A stretch of DNA of 64,000 bases from the NCBI GenBank assembly GCA_965655795.1, contig CBFHHY010000003.1, positions 96,004 through 160,003 of the forward strand. The letters run 5' to 3'. The position numbers were made by a program, and so were the translations under genes. This document shows, piece by piece, positions 53,511 to 62,679 of this stretch. The notes under the pieces were generated by a model. The model was not told where the DNA came from and did not search any database. It was given only the letters and a program-made list of their open reading frames with translations. The stretch's first letter is position 1. Each line of letters opens with the position of its first letter. The DNA is from TMED14 sp002167805. GTDB lineage: Bacteria > Bacteroidota > Bacteroidia > Flavobacteriales > Schleiferiaceae.

Positions 53511-54554
53511 ATGGATTATAAATCACCCAAAATAATTCTGCATAATAAACTAGATCGTCAGACTCTGGAAAAAAAGCTTGAACAAGAGTCTTTCACTAGA
53601 AAAACGATATCATTTTATAGATATACAGAAATTATAAATCCCCAAGAGTTTCGTGATTTATTATATAAAAAGTGGTCTGATTTAGACTGCCTTGGACGAG
53701 TTTATATCGCTAAAGAGGGTATAAATGCTCAAATGAGTGTACCTAATCATAATTGGCAAGCATTTGAAGAGCAACTCAATAGCTTTAAAGAACTAAAGAA
53801 TATTTCAATAAAAATTGCAATTGAAGACAATGGGAAATCCTTCTTAAAATTAAGTGTAAAAATTAGGAAGCAAATTGTTGCAGACGGTCTCTCCATGAAC
53901 GACTATGATGTTACAAATGTGGGAAAGCACTTAGATGCAAAATCTTGGAATGAATTAATGAACAATAGTGAAAGTATCGTTGTAGATATGCGTAATCATT
54001 ATGAAAGTGAAATCGGACATTTTAAGGAATCTATTTTACCAAGATCCGAGACATTTAAAGAGGAGCTTCCAGAAGTGCTGAACCTACTTAAAGGAAAAAA
54101 AGAAAAGCCGATAATGTTATATTGCACAGGTGGAATACGTTGCGAAAAAGCCTCTGCTTTTTTAAAACATAATGGTTTCAAAGATGTAAATCAACTGCAT
54201 GGTGGTATTATTGATTATGCTCGACAAGTTAGGGTGAATGGTATTGAAAATAAATTCCAAGGAAAGAATTTCGTCTTTGATGAACGTCTGGGAGAATCAA
54301 TTTCTGCAGATGTAATTTCAAATTGTCATCAATGCGGAAAATCAAATGATACTCATGTGAATTGTGCAAATAAATCATGCAATCTACTCTTTATTCAATG
54401 CAAAAAATGTCAAGAGTTAATGGAAAAAACTTGCTCTGATGAATGCAAAGAAATTATCAATTTACCGGAGGAAGATCAAGTTATTCATAGGAGGAAGAGC
54501 GGGTTAGAAAAAAAGGCTAAAAGATTCTTTCGATCACATTTAAATAAAAAATAA
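53511..54554 (+). CDS. trhO: tRNA uridine(34) hydroxylase (rhodanese-like)
   Basis: A 347-residue cytosolic enzyme of the TrhO/YceA family, which makes 5-hydroxyuridine at tRNA position 34 in an oxygen-dependent reaction. Order: N-terminal acylphosphatase-like domain (FYRYTEIINPQEFRD, GRVYIAKEGINAQMS), rhodanese domain with active-site C205 in MLYCTGGIRCEKAS, then a cysteine-rich tail (CHQCGK, CANKSCNLLFIQCKKCQEL, CSDEC) likely to bind zinc. It leads an operon with homogentisate dioxygenase (5 nt gap) and 4-hydroxyphenylpyruvate dioxygenase, an unexpected pairing. Confidence 0.93.
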   Translation: MDYKSPKIILHNKLDRQTLEKKLEQESFTRKTISFYRYTEIINPQEFRDLLYKKWSDLDCLGRVYIAKEGINAQMSVPNHNWQAFEEQLNSFKELKNISIKIAIEDNGKSFLKLSVKIRKQIVADGLSMNDYDVTNVGKHLDAKSWNELMNNSESIVVDMRNHYESEIGHFKESILPRSETFKEELPEVLNLLKGKKEKPIMLYCTGGIRCEKASAFLKHNGFKDVNQLHGGIIDYARQVRVNGIENKFQGKNFVFDERLGESISADVISNCHQCGKSNDTHVNCANKSCNLLFIQCKKCQELMEKTCSDECKEIINLPEEDQVIHRRKSGLEKKAKRFFRSHLNKK

Positions 54555-54559
54555 TAGCC

Positions 54560-55714
54560 ATGTTATATCATAAAATGGGTTTAGTCCCTCCGAAAAGACA
54601 TACAATTCATGAAAAACCCGAGGGAGGCATTTATTATGAACAACTTTTTGGGACCGAAGGGTTTCATGGTCTAAGTTCTTTGTTATACCACACTCATCGT
54701 CCAACTATGATTTCATCATATGGTCAGACTATTGATCTTAAACCAAAAGCAGCAATTGAAAACAACATAAAGAGCAGAATGCTCGAAGGTTTTAATATTA
54801 AATCCAAGGATGATTATTTAAAAGCACGGACCCCAGTTCTATTCAATGATGACGTTCAAATAGATATTGCTTCACCAAAAAAAGGAACAATAAATTATTT
54901 CTATAAGAATTCCGATAGCGATGAAATATTATTTATTCAAAAAGGCTCAGGAATTTTAAAAACTCTTTTTGGAGAGTTGAAATTTAACTATGCAGACTAT
55001 TTAGTAATACCAAGAGGGACAATTTATAAAATTGAATTTGAAACTTCAGATAATAAACTTTTAGTCATTGAGAGTAAATCTCCAATTGTAACTCCAAGGC
55101 GTTACAGAAACGAATTCGGACAACTACTGGAGCATTCTCCATTTTGCGAAAGAGACATAAAGTTACCTGAGAACTTAGTCTCTCATGATAGCTTTGGAGA
55201 TTACTTAATAAAGGTGAAAAAAGAAAAAAAATTACATGAAATATATTATGCAAGTCATCCTTTTGACGTTGTTGGTTGGGATGGCTATTGTTATCCTTAC
55301 ATATTCTCAGCTTTGAATTTTGAGCCCATCACGGGAAGGATTCATCAACCTCCTCCTGTGCATCAAACATTTGAGGGAAATAATTTTGTAATCTGCACTT
55401 TTGCTCCTCGGCTATATGATTATCATCCAAAATCAATACCAGCACCATATAATCATAGTAACATAGATTCTGACGAAGTTCTATATTATGTAGATGGTGA
55501 TTTTATGTCTAGGAATCATGTCGAACATGGATTTATGAGTTTACATCCTGGTGGCATTCCACATGGGCCCCATCCAGGAGCTTATGAAAGATCTATCGGT
55601 CAAAAACAAACCTCCGAACTCGCGGTCATGATTGATACCTTTAAACCTTTAAAAGTAACTCAAGCAGCTTTAGATATAGAGCTTAAAGATTATTGGAAAT
55701 CTTGGCTCGATTGA
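54560..55714 (+). CDS. hmgA: Homogentisate 1,2-dioxygenase
   Basis: A 384-residue iron(II) cupin-fold ring-cleaving enzyme that turns homogentisate into maleylacetoacetate. Family landmarks: GLVPPKRHTIHEKPEGGIYYE at the start, HPFDVVGWDGYCYPYIF (about 234-250), QTFEGNNFVICTFAPRL, and the iron-ligand region DEVLYYVDGDFMSRNHVEHG...SLHPGGIPHGPHPGAYE. Length is that of the shorter Bacteroidota form rather than the about 440-residue proteobacterial/animal one. The following gene supplies its substrate. Confidence 0.92.
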   Translation: MLYHKMGLVPPKRHTIHEKPEGGIYYEQLFGTEGFHGLSSLLYHTHRPTMISSYGQTIDLKPKAAIENNIKSRMLEGFNIKSKDDYLKARTPVLFNDDVQIDIASPKKGTINYFYKNSDSDEILFIQKGSGILKTLFGELKFNYADYLVIPRGTIYKIEFETSDNKLLVIESKSPIVTPRRYRNEFGQLLEHSPFCERDIKLPENLVSHDSFGDYLIKVKKEKKLHEIYYASHPFDVVGWDGYCYPYIFSALNFEPITGRIHQPPPVHQTFEGNNFVICTFAPRLYDYHPKSIPAPYNHSNIDSDEVLYYVDGDFMSRNHVEHGFMSLHPGGIPHGPHPGAYERSIGQKQTSELAVMIDTFKPLKVTQAALDIELKDYWKSWLD

Positions 55715-55741
55715 AATCAACGCAACTTTCTTTATAAAATC

Positions 55742-56881
55742 ATGAAATACGATAGCACTTCACTAAAACTGCCAATTGAGAATTTAGAAGCAGAGGACTA
55801 CCTACCTTTAAATGGAACAGATTATATAGAATTTTATGTTGGTAATGCCAAGCAGTCTGCGCACTTTTTCAAAACTGCTTTTGGTTTCCAAGATCATGCT
55901 TATTCTGGTTTAGAGACAGGGTCCAAAGAAAAGACTTCATATGTTCTAAAACAGAACAAAATAATTCTAGTCTTAACCTCATCACTAACTGATAAAAATT
56001 ATATTAATGATCATTTAATAAAGCATGGTGACGGTGTTAAAAATATAGCCATTTGGGTTGATGACTCGAGGAAAAGCTGGAAAGAAACTACTAAAAGAGG
56101 TGCTGAATCCGCATTCAAGCCTTACACTATACAAGACGAAAATGGAAAGGTTGTTCTCTCGGGAATCAAAACTTATGGCGACACTGTGCACATATTTGTT
56201 GATAGATCCAATTACAAAGGTGTCTTTTTACCTGGTTTTATCTCGCATACTTCTGAGTATCAACCTGAGAATACTGGCTTAAAATTTATTGATCATATGG
56301 TAGGTAATGTAGGCTGGAATGAAATGGACATATGGGTAAATTATTATAAGAATATTATGGGCTTTGCGCAACTAGTTTCATTTGATGATAAAGATATTTC
56401 AACAGAATATACCGCATTAATGTCAAAGGTTATGACTAACGGAAATGGAAGAATCAAATTTCCTATAAATGAACCCGCAGAAGGCCGAAAGAAATCCCAA
56501 ATTGAGGAATATATTGATTTTTATAATGGTGCTGGAGTTCAGCACTTAGCCTTAGCAACTGATGATATCATTGGCACTGTAAGCAAACTACGCAGTAGGG
56601 GTGTTGAGTTCCTTCAAGTTCCAAAATCCTATTATGATGATGTTATGGATCGGGTGGGGAAAATTGATGAAGACATCAGTCCCTTGAGTGAGTTAGGTAT
56701 TCTAATAGATCGAGATGAAGAAGGTTATCTATTACAAATATTCACAAAACCTTTGATGGATAGACCAACTGTATTTTTTGAGATAATTCAAAGAAAAGGA
56801 GCCAAATCCTTTGGTAAGGGGAATTTTAAAGCTTTGTTTGAGGCAATCGAAAGAGAACAGGAAAACAGAGGTACTTTGTAA
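55742..56881 (+). CDS. hppD: 4-hydroxyphenylpyruvate dioxygenase
   Basis: A 379-residue vicinal-oxygen-chelate enzyme that converts 4-hydroxyphenylpyruvate to homogentisate in tyrosine breakdown. The iron ligands are all visible: H185 in KFIDHMVGNV, H268 in GVQHLALAT and E347 in VFFEIIQRKG. C-terminal FGKGNFKALFEAIEREQ is the family's active-site lid. It lies 27 nt after hmgA; together they give two consecutive steps, with the isomerase and fumarylacetoacetase absent from the window. It converges on the DUF2490 gene (18 nt). Confidence 0.96.
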   Translation: MKYDSTSLKLPIENLEAEDYLPLNGTDYIEFYVGNAKQSAHFFKTAFGFQDHAYSGLETGSKEKTSYVLKQNKIILVLTSSLTDKNYINDHLIKHGDGVKNIAIWVDDSRKSWKETTKRGAESAFKPYTIQDENGKVVLSGIKTYGDTVHIFVDRSNYKGVFLPGFISHTSEYQPENTGLKFIDHMVGNVGWNEMDIWVNYYKNIMGFAQLVSFDDKDISTEYTALMSKVMTNGNGRIKFPINEPAEGRKKSQIEEYIDFYNGAGVQHLALATDDIIGTVSKLRSRGVEFLQVPKSYYDDVMDRVGKIDEDISPLSELGILIDRDEEGYLLQIFTKPLMDRPTVFFEIIQRKGAKSFGKGNFKALFEAIEREQENRGTL

Positions 56882-56899
56882 TTAAATCGTTACAAAGAG

Positions 56900-57562
56900 T
56901 TAAAGGTTCAAAAGCATAATTACATTTATTTGATCACGACTTAAAGAACCTAAAAACTGATTCATATAACCTAACTCAATATTAACTCCTTCAAAAAATT
57001 TATAACCAATACCTCCATAAATTCGATTCCTATCAAATAAATCCTCTTCTAGATCAATGAATAGTTCATTATATCCAGATAAATAAAATTTACTATCAGT
57101 ACCTAAAGGGACTCTGGCACTTAAAAAGTATCGAAAACGCATTTTGAATTCCGACTCTATAAACCTCTGTTCAAGGCGAAACCGATGAGAGAATTTTAAA
57201 TTAGTAATACTTTGCTTTGATATCACTTGCTGAAAAATTCTATGCTCATTTAAGGATATTTTTTCACCAAACCCATCATAATTTTCAGATAATATATAAC
57301 CATAACCCAATAAAAAATTTTGATTTTTATCCTCTATGGTATAACCCAAGCCCGTTCTTAACAAAAGCTGTTCTAGGTCTCCAATTGCATTATAGTTTCG
57401 ATGCTGAACCTCATGGTGCCAATTCCAAGTTTTATTTATTTTTTTACTTCCGATATAAATTAACCAGTTGCCAAGATCACTGTCTTGGGCATTAATGAAA
57501 TTTGGAAAAAATGCTAACGAGCAGGCTAACCCCAGAAAAAATTGTCTCGATCCCAAAGCCAT
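56900..57562 (-). CDS. DUF2490 outer-membrane protein
   Basis: A 220-residue protein with a signal peptide (cleavage after FINA, before QDSDLGNWL) and regular amphipathic strands: WNWHHEVQHRNYNAIGDLEQ, LLLRTGLGY, LSFSHRFRLEQRF-type segments and a final INVIMLLNL strand. This is the DUF2490 family, small barrels with about ten strands and unknown function, common in Bacteroidota. It is transcribed towards hppD and stands alone; 110 nt upstream lies the NTF2-like gene on the same strand. Confidence 0.85.
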   Translation of the reverse strand: MALGSRQFFLGLACSLAFFPNFINAQDSDLGNWLIYIGSKKINKTWNWHHEVQHRNYNAIGDLEQLLLRTGLGYTIEDKNQNFLLGYGYILSENYDGFGEKISLNEHRIFQQVISKQSITNLKFSHRFRLEQRFIESEFKMRFRYFLSARVPLGTDSKFYLSGYNELFIDLEEDLFDRNRIYGGIGYKFFEGVNIELGYMNQFLGSLSRDQINVIMLLNL

Positions 57563-57672
57563 ATTTTAAAATATATCTAACTATTTTCAAATACAAAAAA
57601 CACCCGAAAGAAAATTAGAAGTTAAATTATCTAATTTACACACAAAGCTCACAAGGGCCAGCTATTGAGCTG

Positions 57673-58137
57673 CTAGCCATGACTATATGGGAATGAAGAG
57701 TGATGGAGATCTATTTTTAGTTTACCATCAATTAGTTTATAACCAAAAGTATACTCTACTTTAGCTTCATTATTGTCCAAATCCGTGAAAAAATAGTTTC
57801 CCATGGCGATTGCACGATTCTCTTCAAGGATAAAGTTTGAATTTTCAAACCTCACTTTCGTCCATGGTTGAATAGCAAATCCATTATCCTCATTACAGGC
57901 ACGATCTTCTCCAGCAATAAAATAAGACAATGCCTCCTGCTTCGAAGGTCTAAATTGCTCAATTTCACATTTTGTTGGCTTAAAAAGAACCGAACCAAAT
58001 TCGAATCCATATAATTCATCTAAAAATTCACTAGTGTAATTTTCACAATCAGTTCTTTGGTGTTTTAATGAACCTATCTTAACCACACCACTACCCCATT
58101 TATTTTGAGCTTGAATCACTTGTTCTTCCGAAATCAT
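57673..58137 (-). CDS. NTF2-like (SnoaL-fold) small protein
   Basis: A 154-residue cytosolic protein: N-terminal helix (ISEEQVIQAQNKWGSGVVKI), then LYGFEFGSVLFKPTKCEIEQ, FIAGED, AIAMGNYFFTD, VEYTFGYKLIDGKLKIDLHH and SSFPY. This cone-shaped alpha+beta pattern matches a family of marine and soil bacterial proteins often mis-named phosphoribosyl-AMP cyclohydrolase; it has none of the HisI zinc cysteines. The C-terminal HHSSFPYSH is a conserved part of the family as I remember it. Function unknown. Confidence 0.75.
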   Translation of the reverse strand: MISEEQVIQAQNKWGSGVVKIGSLKHQRTDCENYTSEFLDELYGFEFGSVLFKPTKCEIEQFRPSKQEALSYFIAGEDRACNEDNGFAIQPWTKVRFENSNFILEENRAIAMGNYFFTDLDNNEAKVEYTFGYKLIDGKLKIDLHHSSFPYSHG

Positions 58138-58194
58138 TTTTAATTTTTTATGACGTTAGACCTATAGATAAATCTAAAAATAAATAACAAAATT

Positions 58195-61100
58195 TTAACC
58201 ACAAAGTTCTGCCAATTCCTCGTATAGCTGAATCAGTTCTAAATTATTATATTCCTCTTGTGTCAAAGGGGAATTATTATATTCATATTGCATTAACATT
58301 CTAGCAAGCATCTGCATAAATTGTAAATCCGTTTGAATTTCATTTTTTACGGCTCTCTTGTCTGCGCCCTTAAACTGAGCATAAAACCTTAATTCATTTT
58401 CCATAACTTTTGAAAACTCATCAATGTAACTTTTTGCCTTTTCTTTATCGCCAGCTTTATAATAACCTTCGATTAAATTCAAGAAAAAATAATCATAGCC
58501 CAACTTAGAAACGGGCATTTTTTCCATTGCAAAATCTAAAACCTTTAAAGCCTCTTCATTTCGACCTCGATTTGATAGTTCCGAAGCCAATCTTCCGTAA
58601 TTAATTCGCAAATTAAAAGTTGATCGTCTTACAGTTTCATCTAAAAAAACATCTGGTTTCTCCATATTCCCAAAATTGAATTTACTTTCTTCGCCTTCAG
58701 GATTGTACATAATAGACATCATTTTATCTGCATTAACTGATCCAAAATCAAATTGATTCCCAGAACCTTCTGTAAATACTGGGACAAAGCGATATGCTAA
58801 ACCTTCAAGTCTAAAATATTTTTGTAACCAAAAAAATGAACTTGCTGAGCTTCCAACTGTCGTTGAGAAATATATGGGTCTTGACCAATCATTATTCGCG
58901 ATTAAATCAATTAGCATAAGGTCTCTTTTCGAAATAACATTCGAATTCCAATTCCAATCGATATAGTCAACAATTTTTGAGGAATCTGAGGCCTCTACTA
59001 CTTTATTCGCGATCACCTTGTTTTTGTCGACTGGAATTCGCAAATTCTTCATTGGAAAAAATTGCAATTTTTTAGGACTTTGAGTATTGGGGAAAGCAGT
59101 AAAAAATACTCCTTCATCATTTCGAAGGGCATATTTTAAAAAGTCCTTTGCATACCAGCGACCTGAAATTTTTAGATCCTGATAATAAAGAACATCTCTC
59201 GTCCCTTGGACATAATCTTTTTTGACAAAAGTTAAAGGAACTGCTTCGCCTTCATAAAATTTTCTTTTCATCATGTCAATATACCAGTCCGTATTTAAAA
59301 GGGAAAGATTGACAATTCGTACATCTGTTCTATAACCTTCAACTTCTTGAATATACCAGAGGGGGAAGGTGTCATTGTCGCCATTGGTAAATAAAATAGC
59401 ATTTGGTTCACAACTATTTAAATACATTTTTGCAATCTCTCTTGCGGTATATCTATCACTTCTGTCGTGATCATCCCAATTTTGAGAAGCCATTAAAGCC
59501 GGTATTGATAAAGATATAATAGTTATTACAGCGGCAGATAGTGTCGATCTGTGCTTCCCCAGCCACTCAAATAAAGCAATAACTCCCATACCAATCCAAA
59601 TTGCAAAAACATAAAACGATCCAACAAAAGCATAATCTCTTTCTCTAGGCTCAAATGGTTTGTGATTCGTGTATACCACAATTGCTAAACCCGTAAAAAG
59701 GAATAATAATGTTACTACCCACGCATTTTTTTTATCTCGTTTAGCCTGAAAGTATAATCCCAAAATCCCTAAAATTAATGGGAGTCCAAAATATACGTTT
59801 CTTGACGGGTTACTTAAGAAATGATCAGGTAAATTAGTTTGAGGTCCCAAGCGCATTTCATCAATAAATGAGATCCCGGTAATCCAATTCCCTTTTGATA
59901 ATTCATATCGATTTTGATCATCATTTTGACGTCCAGAAAAATTCCACATAAAATATCGAAACCACATTTGTCCGACTTGATAATCTATAAAAAAGCGGAA
60001 ATGATCTTTGAATTCTATTTTATCTCCAGTTTTTACACCCATTAACTTTTGGTAGTTCTGAACATGATTATTTTGATCTGACCACATTCTAGGGAAAAAA
60101 CCAACATCATTTTTTGAATAATTCGGCTTCGAGGCTTTACCATCATTAGTAACCTCATACTCTCCAGTCTCTGAGCTGAAGGCATATGCTGGAGGGCCAT
60201 CTGTGTATGGTCTCTTACTATCCAATTGACTATTAAAACTTTGACCAAATAAAATAGGCCAATCACCATACTGATCTCTGTTATAATATGAAAGCAAAGA
60301 CATTGCGTCTTCAGGGTTATTTTCATCAATGGGAGTATTGGCATTAGAGCGAATGGCTAAAACAACAAAACTTGAATAACCAATCAAAAGAAAAACTAAT
60401 GCATGAATACATTGAGAAATTAATGGCTTATTATTTTTTCGAGCCCAATAAATGCCATAAAAAATTATGGCTGAAATTAATAAAAATGCCAATAAAGATC
60501 CTGAGTTTTTAGGTAGGCCAATGGTGTTAACCGATGTGATTTCTAACCATCCAAAAAGAGATAATACAAAAGGAATTATAACCGCGAAAACCAAACCTAA
60601 AATTCCAATTGAAGCTGCATTCGCCAAGAACCATTTTTTCCAATTGACTTCTGGAAATTTCTTATAGAAATAGATCATTACTACCGATGGAATTGTAAGA
60701 AATACCAGTATGTGTATTCCAACAGATAAACCTGTAAGGTAAGCAATCAATAATAACCACCGATTTGCATATTCATCTGTATCTGCAACTGATTCCCATT
60801 TTAATACTGCCCAAAAAGCAATCGCAGTAAAGCAACTCGACATAGCATATACCTCACCCTCTACAGCTGAAAACCAAAATGAGTCGCTGAATGTAAAAGC
60901 TAAAGACCCAACCAAACCTGAGCCTATTAGAGCTATTTTTTGACTCATAAAAAGTTGTCCTTTGTCAAATAATTTTCTACCAAGAAGCGTTATAGTCCAA
61001 AACAGAAATGGTATTGTAAAGGCACTTGATAATCCTGAAACCATATTCACATAAAATGCTTGACGAGTAACATCACCTAGTGCTAATTGCGACATGACGT

Positions 61101-61287
61101 TAGCAAATAACTGAAAAACAGGAGCGCCGGGTGGGTGCCCCACCTGAAGCTTAACAGAGGTAGCAATATATTCGCCACAATCCCAAAAACTAACAGTTGG
61201 TTCAAGTGTACTTACATAAGTAAATAAAGCAATAAAAAAAGTTAACCAACCAGCGAGGGAATTTATTTGCTTAAAGGAGAGATTCAT
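58195..61287 (-). CDS. DUF2723 (GT117-type) membrane glycosyltransferase with TPR-like tail
   Basis: A 1030-residue inner-membrane protein. The first 40 residues carry the catalytic-loop motif TVSFWDCGEYIA (D36, E39), the Asp-Glu pair of PMT/GT-C enzymes, followed by QVGHPPGAPVFQLF and about ten further helices up to residue 600. The periplasmic part (about 620-900) contains NAILFTNGDNDTFPLWYIQE, typical of the family. The tail (about 890-1030) has helical, TPR-like repeats (GRNEEALKVLDFAMEKMP, YYKAGDKEKAKSYIDEF). It should transfer a polyprenyl-linked sugar in the periplasm; with the mannose synthase at 45182 as donor source, protein O-mannosylation is a reasonable guess. Confidence 0.85.
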   Translation of the reverse strand: MNLSFKQINSLAGWLTFFIALFTYVSTLEPTVSFWDCGEYIATSVKLQVGHPPGAPVFQLFANVMSQLALGDVTRQAFYVNMVSGLSSAFTIPFLFWTITLLGRKLFDKGQLFMSQKIALIGSGLVGSLAFTFSDSFWFSAVEGEVYAMSSCFTAIAFWAVLKWESVADTDEYANRWLLLIAYLTGLSVGIHILVFLTIPSVVMIYFYKKFPEVNWKKWFLANAASIGILGLVFAVIIPFVLSLFGWLEITSVNTIGLPKNSGSLLAFLLISAIIFYGIYWARKNNKPLISQCIHALVFLLIGYSSFVVLAIRSNANTPIDENNPEDAMSLLSYYNRDQYGDWPILFGQSFNSQLDSKRPYTDGPPAYAFSSETGEYEVTNDGKASKPNYSKNDVGFFPRMWSDQNNHVQNYQKLMGVKTGDKIEFKDHFRFFIDYQVGQMWFRYFMWNFSGRQNDDQNRYELSKGNWITGISFIDEMRLGPQTNLPDHFLSNPSRNVYFGLPLILGILGLYFQAKRDKKNAWVVTLLFLFTGLAIVVYTNHKPFEPRERDYAFVGSFYVFAIWIGMGVIALFEWLGKHRSTLSAAVITIISLSIPALMASQNWDDHDRSDRYTAREIAKMYLNSCEPNAILFTNGDNDTFPLWYIQEVEGYRTDVRIVNLSLLNTDWYIDMMKRKFYEGEAVPLTFVKKDYVQGTRDVLYYQDLKISGRWYAKDFLKYALRNDEGVFFTAFPNTQSPKKLQFFPMKNLRIPVDKNKVIANKVVEASDSSKIVDYIDWNWNSNVISKRDLMLIDLIANNDWSRPIYFSTTVGSSASSFFWLQKYFRLEGLAYRFVPVFTEGSGNQFDFGSVNADKMMSIMYNPEGEESKFNFGNMEKPDVFLDETVRRSTFNLRINYGRLASELSNRGRNEEALKVLDFAMEKMPVSKLGYDYFFLNLIEGYYKAGDKEKAKSYIDEFSKVMENELRFYAQFKGADKRAVKNEIQTDLQFMQMLARMLMQYEYNNSPLTQEEYNNLELIQLYEELAELCG

Positions 61288-61356
61288 AAGTAATGAAATT
61301 TAAAAAATAGAATGCTAAGATACTATTATGATAGTGATCCAAGAATTGTTAATCAT

Positions 61357-62679
61357 TCAAAAAGCACTGCTCATATCAACCCCTAAATTTAGGCCTATTA
61401 ACTCACTTAGCTTCGCTCTTAAACTCGGATGTTGAATGTCTGCAATAGCATCATTTGCAAAAGCAAGCATGAGTAAAGCCTTTGCTTCTTTAATCGGAAT
61501 TCCACGGGCTCTCAAATAAAACAATGCATCCTCATCAAGCTGGCCTATTGTACAACCATGAGAACATTTTACATCATCTGCGAATATTTCTAGTTGAGGC
61601 TTTGTATCAATAATGGCTTTCTCACTAAGTACTAAATTATTATTTTGCTGATATGCTTGAGTTTTTTGAGCATCTAAATGAACGAATATTTTGCCATTAA
61701 AAACCCCATGTGAATTATCATCAAAAATGCCTTTATATGCCTCATGACTTATACAATTTGGTGCCAGATGATCCACACGAGTATGATGGTCTATAAGCTG
61801 CTTATCACTTCCTAATGACAACCCAAACATTCGAGCCTCTGCTCCTGAACCTGTCAATAAAAAATCTAAATTATTTCTTAAGAACTTTCCTCCCGTTGAT
61901 ATCGTGTGAACTATAGCTCTACTATCTTTTTCTTGATTAATTTTACTGTGCTGAGTTAGCGCTGATTTTTCGGAATCGTGTTGCAGTTTCACCCAATGAA
62001 TTTTAGCGTTACAACCAATTTTTACCTCATCCACAGCATTTGTCCATGTCTCAGTTTGAGAAAGAGAATGGTGCCTTTCAATAATTTCAGCACTAGCGCC
62101 ATCATCTAATAAAATTAAACTTCTAGTTTGATTGAATATCGGGGAACTTCCAGTACTAAAATAGAGAACTTGAATAGGCTTGTCTACGATTATATTCTTA
62201 GGCACATTTACATATAAACCATCCCAGGCGAGAGCAGTATTCAACTGAACCATTGGCCCATCTTTTTTTGTCAAATTATTAAAATGACTTTCAAGGACCT
62301 CAGGATATTTTTTCCAAGCACTACCTAATGTGCATATATCATAATTACTATGAGTTGTTTCTGAGAGCCATGCAGAGTAGCGACCATTTATAAATACAAC
62401 TCTATAACAATCAATATCATTAACTAAAAATTCTTCAATGTCTTGAAAATCGATATGCTCTTTTTGATTGATTGAAGCGAATGGTGATGGGAAAGAGTAA
62501 TCTGGTTTAAATAACTTCTTCAAAGAGGTATACTTCCATTCCTCATTCTTTTGGATGGGGAAACCTTCTTCTTCAAATTTTTCTATTGCTATTCTTCGCT
62601 GATTGGTTATTGCCTCACTAGAGGCTTGAGCAAATTTATTTTCATTCAGCCAATAAAAAGCAGAAAGGCGATCCTTCAT
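61357..62679 (-). CDS. sufD: Fe-S assembly scaffold subunit SufD
   Basis: A 440-residue SufBD-fold protein, partner of SufB and SufC in the SUF iron-sulfur scaffold. The right-handed beta-helix core shows VRLVLSRGASAEI-type repeats (SLILLDDGASAEIIERHH), MFGLSLGSDKQLIDHHTRVDHLAP, NSHGVFNGKIFVHLDAQKTQ, and the C-terminal CSHGCTIGQLDEDALFYLRARGI segment typical of SufD. Its ATG overlaps the sufC stop (TAATG). No sufS follows on this side; the next gene is the DUF2723 transferase after 69 nt. Confidence 0.94.
   Translation of the reverse strand: MKDRLSAFYWLNENKFAQASSEAITNQRRIAIEKFEEEGFPIQKNEEWKYTSLKKLFKPDYSFPSPFASINQKEHIDFQDIEEFLVNDIDCYRVVFINGRYSAWLSETTHSNYDICTLGSAWKKYPEVLESHFNNLTKKDGPMVQLNTALAWDGLYVNVPKNIIVDKPIQVLYFSTGSSPIFNQTRSLILLDDGASAEIIERHHSLSQTETWTNAVDEVKIGCNAKIHWVKLQHDSEKSALTQHSKINQEKDSRAIVHTISTGGKFLRNNLDFLLTGSGAEARMFGLSLGSDKQLIDHHTRVDHLAPNCISHEAYKGIFDDNSHGVFNGKIFVHLDAQKTQAYQQNNNLVLSEKAIIDTKPQLEIFADDVKCSHGCTIGQLDEDALFYLRARGIPIKEAKALLMLAFANDAIADIQHPSLRAKLSELIGLNLGVDMSSAF

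Noticed and set aside
57650..57672. Hairpin ggccagc...gctagcc after the NTF2-like gene as terminator
   Set aside because: The stem has a mismatch and no T run follows in either direction.
57673..58137. Phosphoribosyl-AMP cyclohydrolase (HisI)
   Set aside because: Homologues are sometimes given this name, but the HisI zinc cysteines and aspartates are absent and the fold pattern is NTF2-like.
61330..61350. Small palindrome actat-tatg-atagt upstream of sufD's 3' end
   Set aside because: Only a 5-bp AT-rich stem; expected by chance in sequence of this composition.
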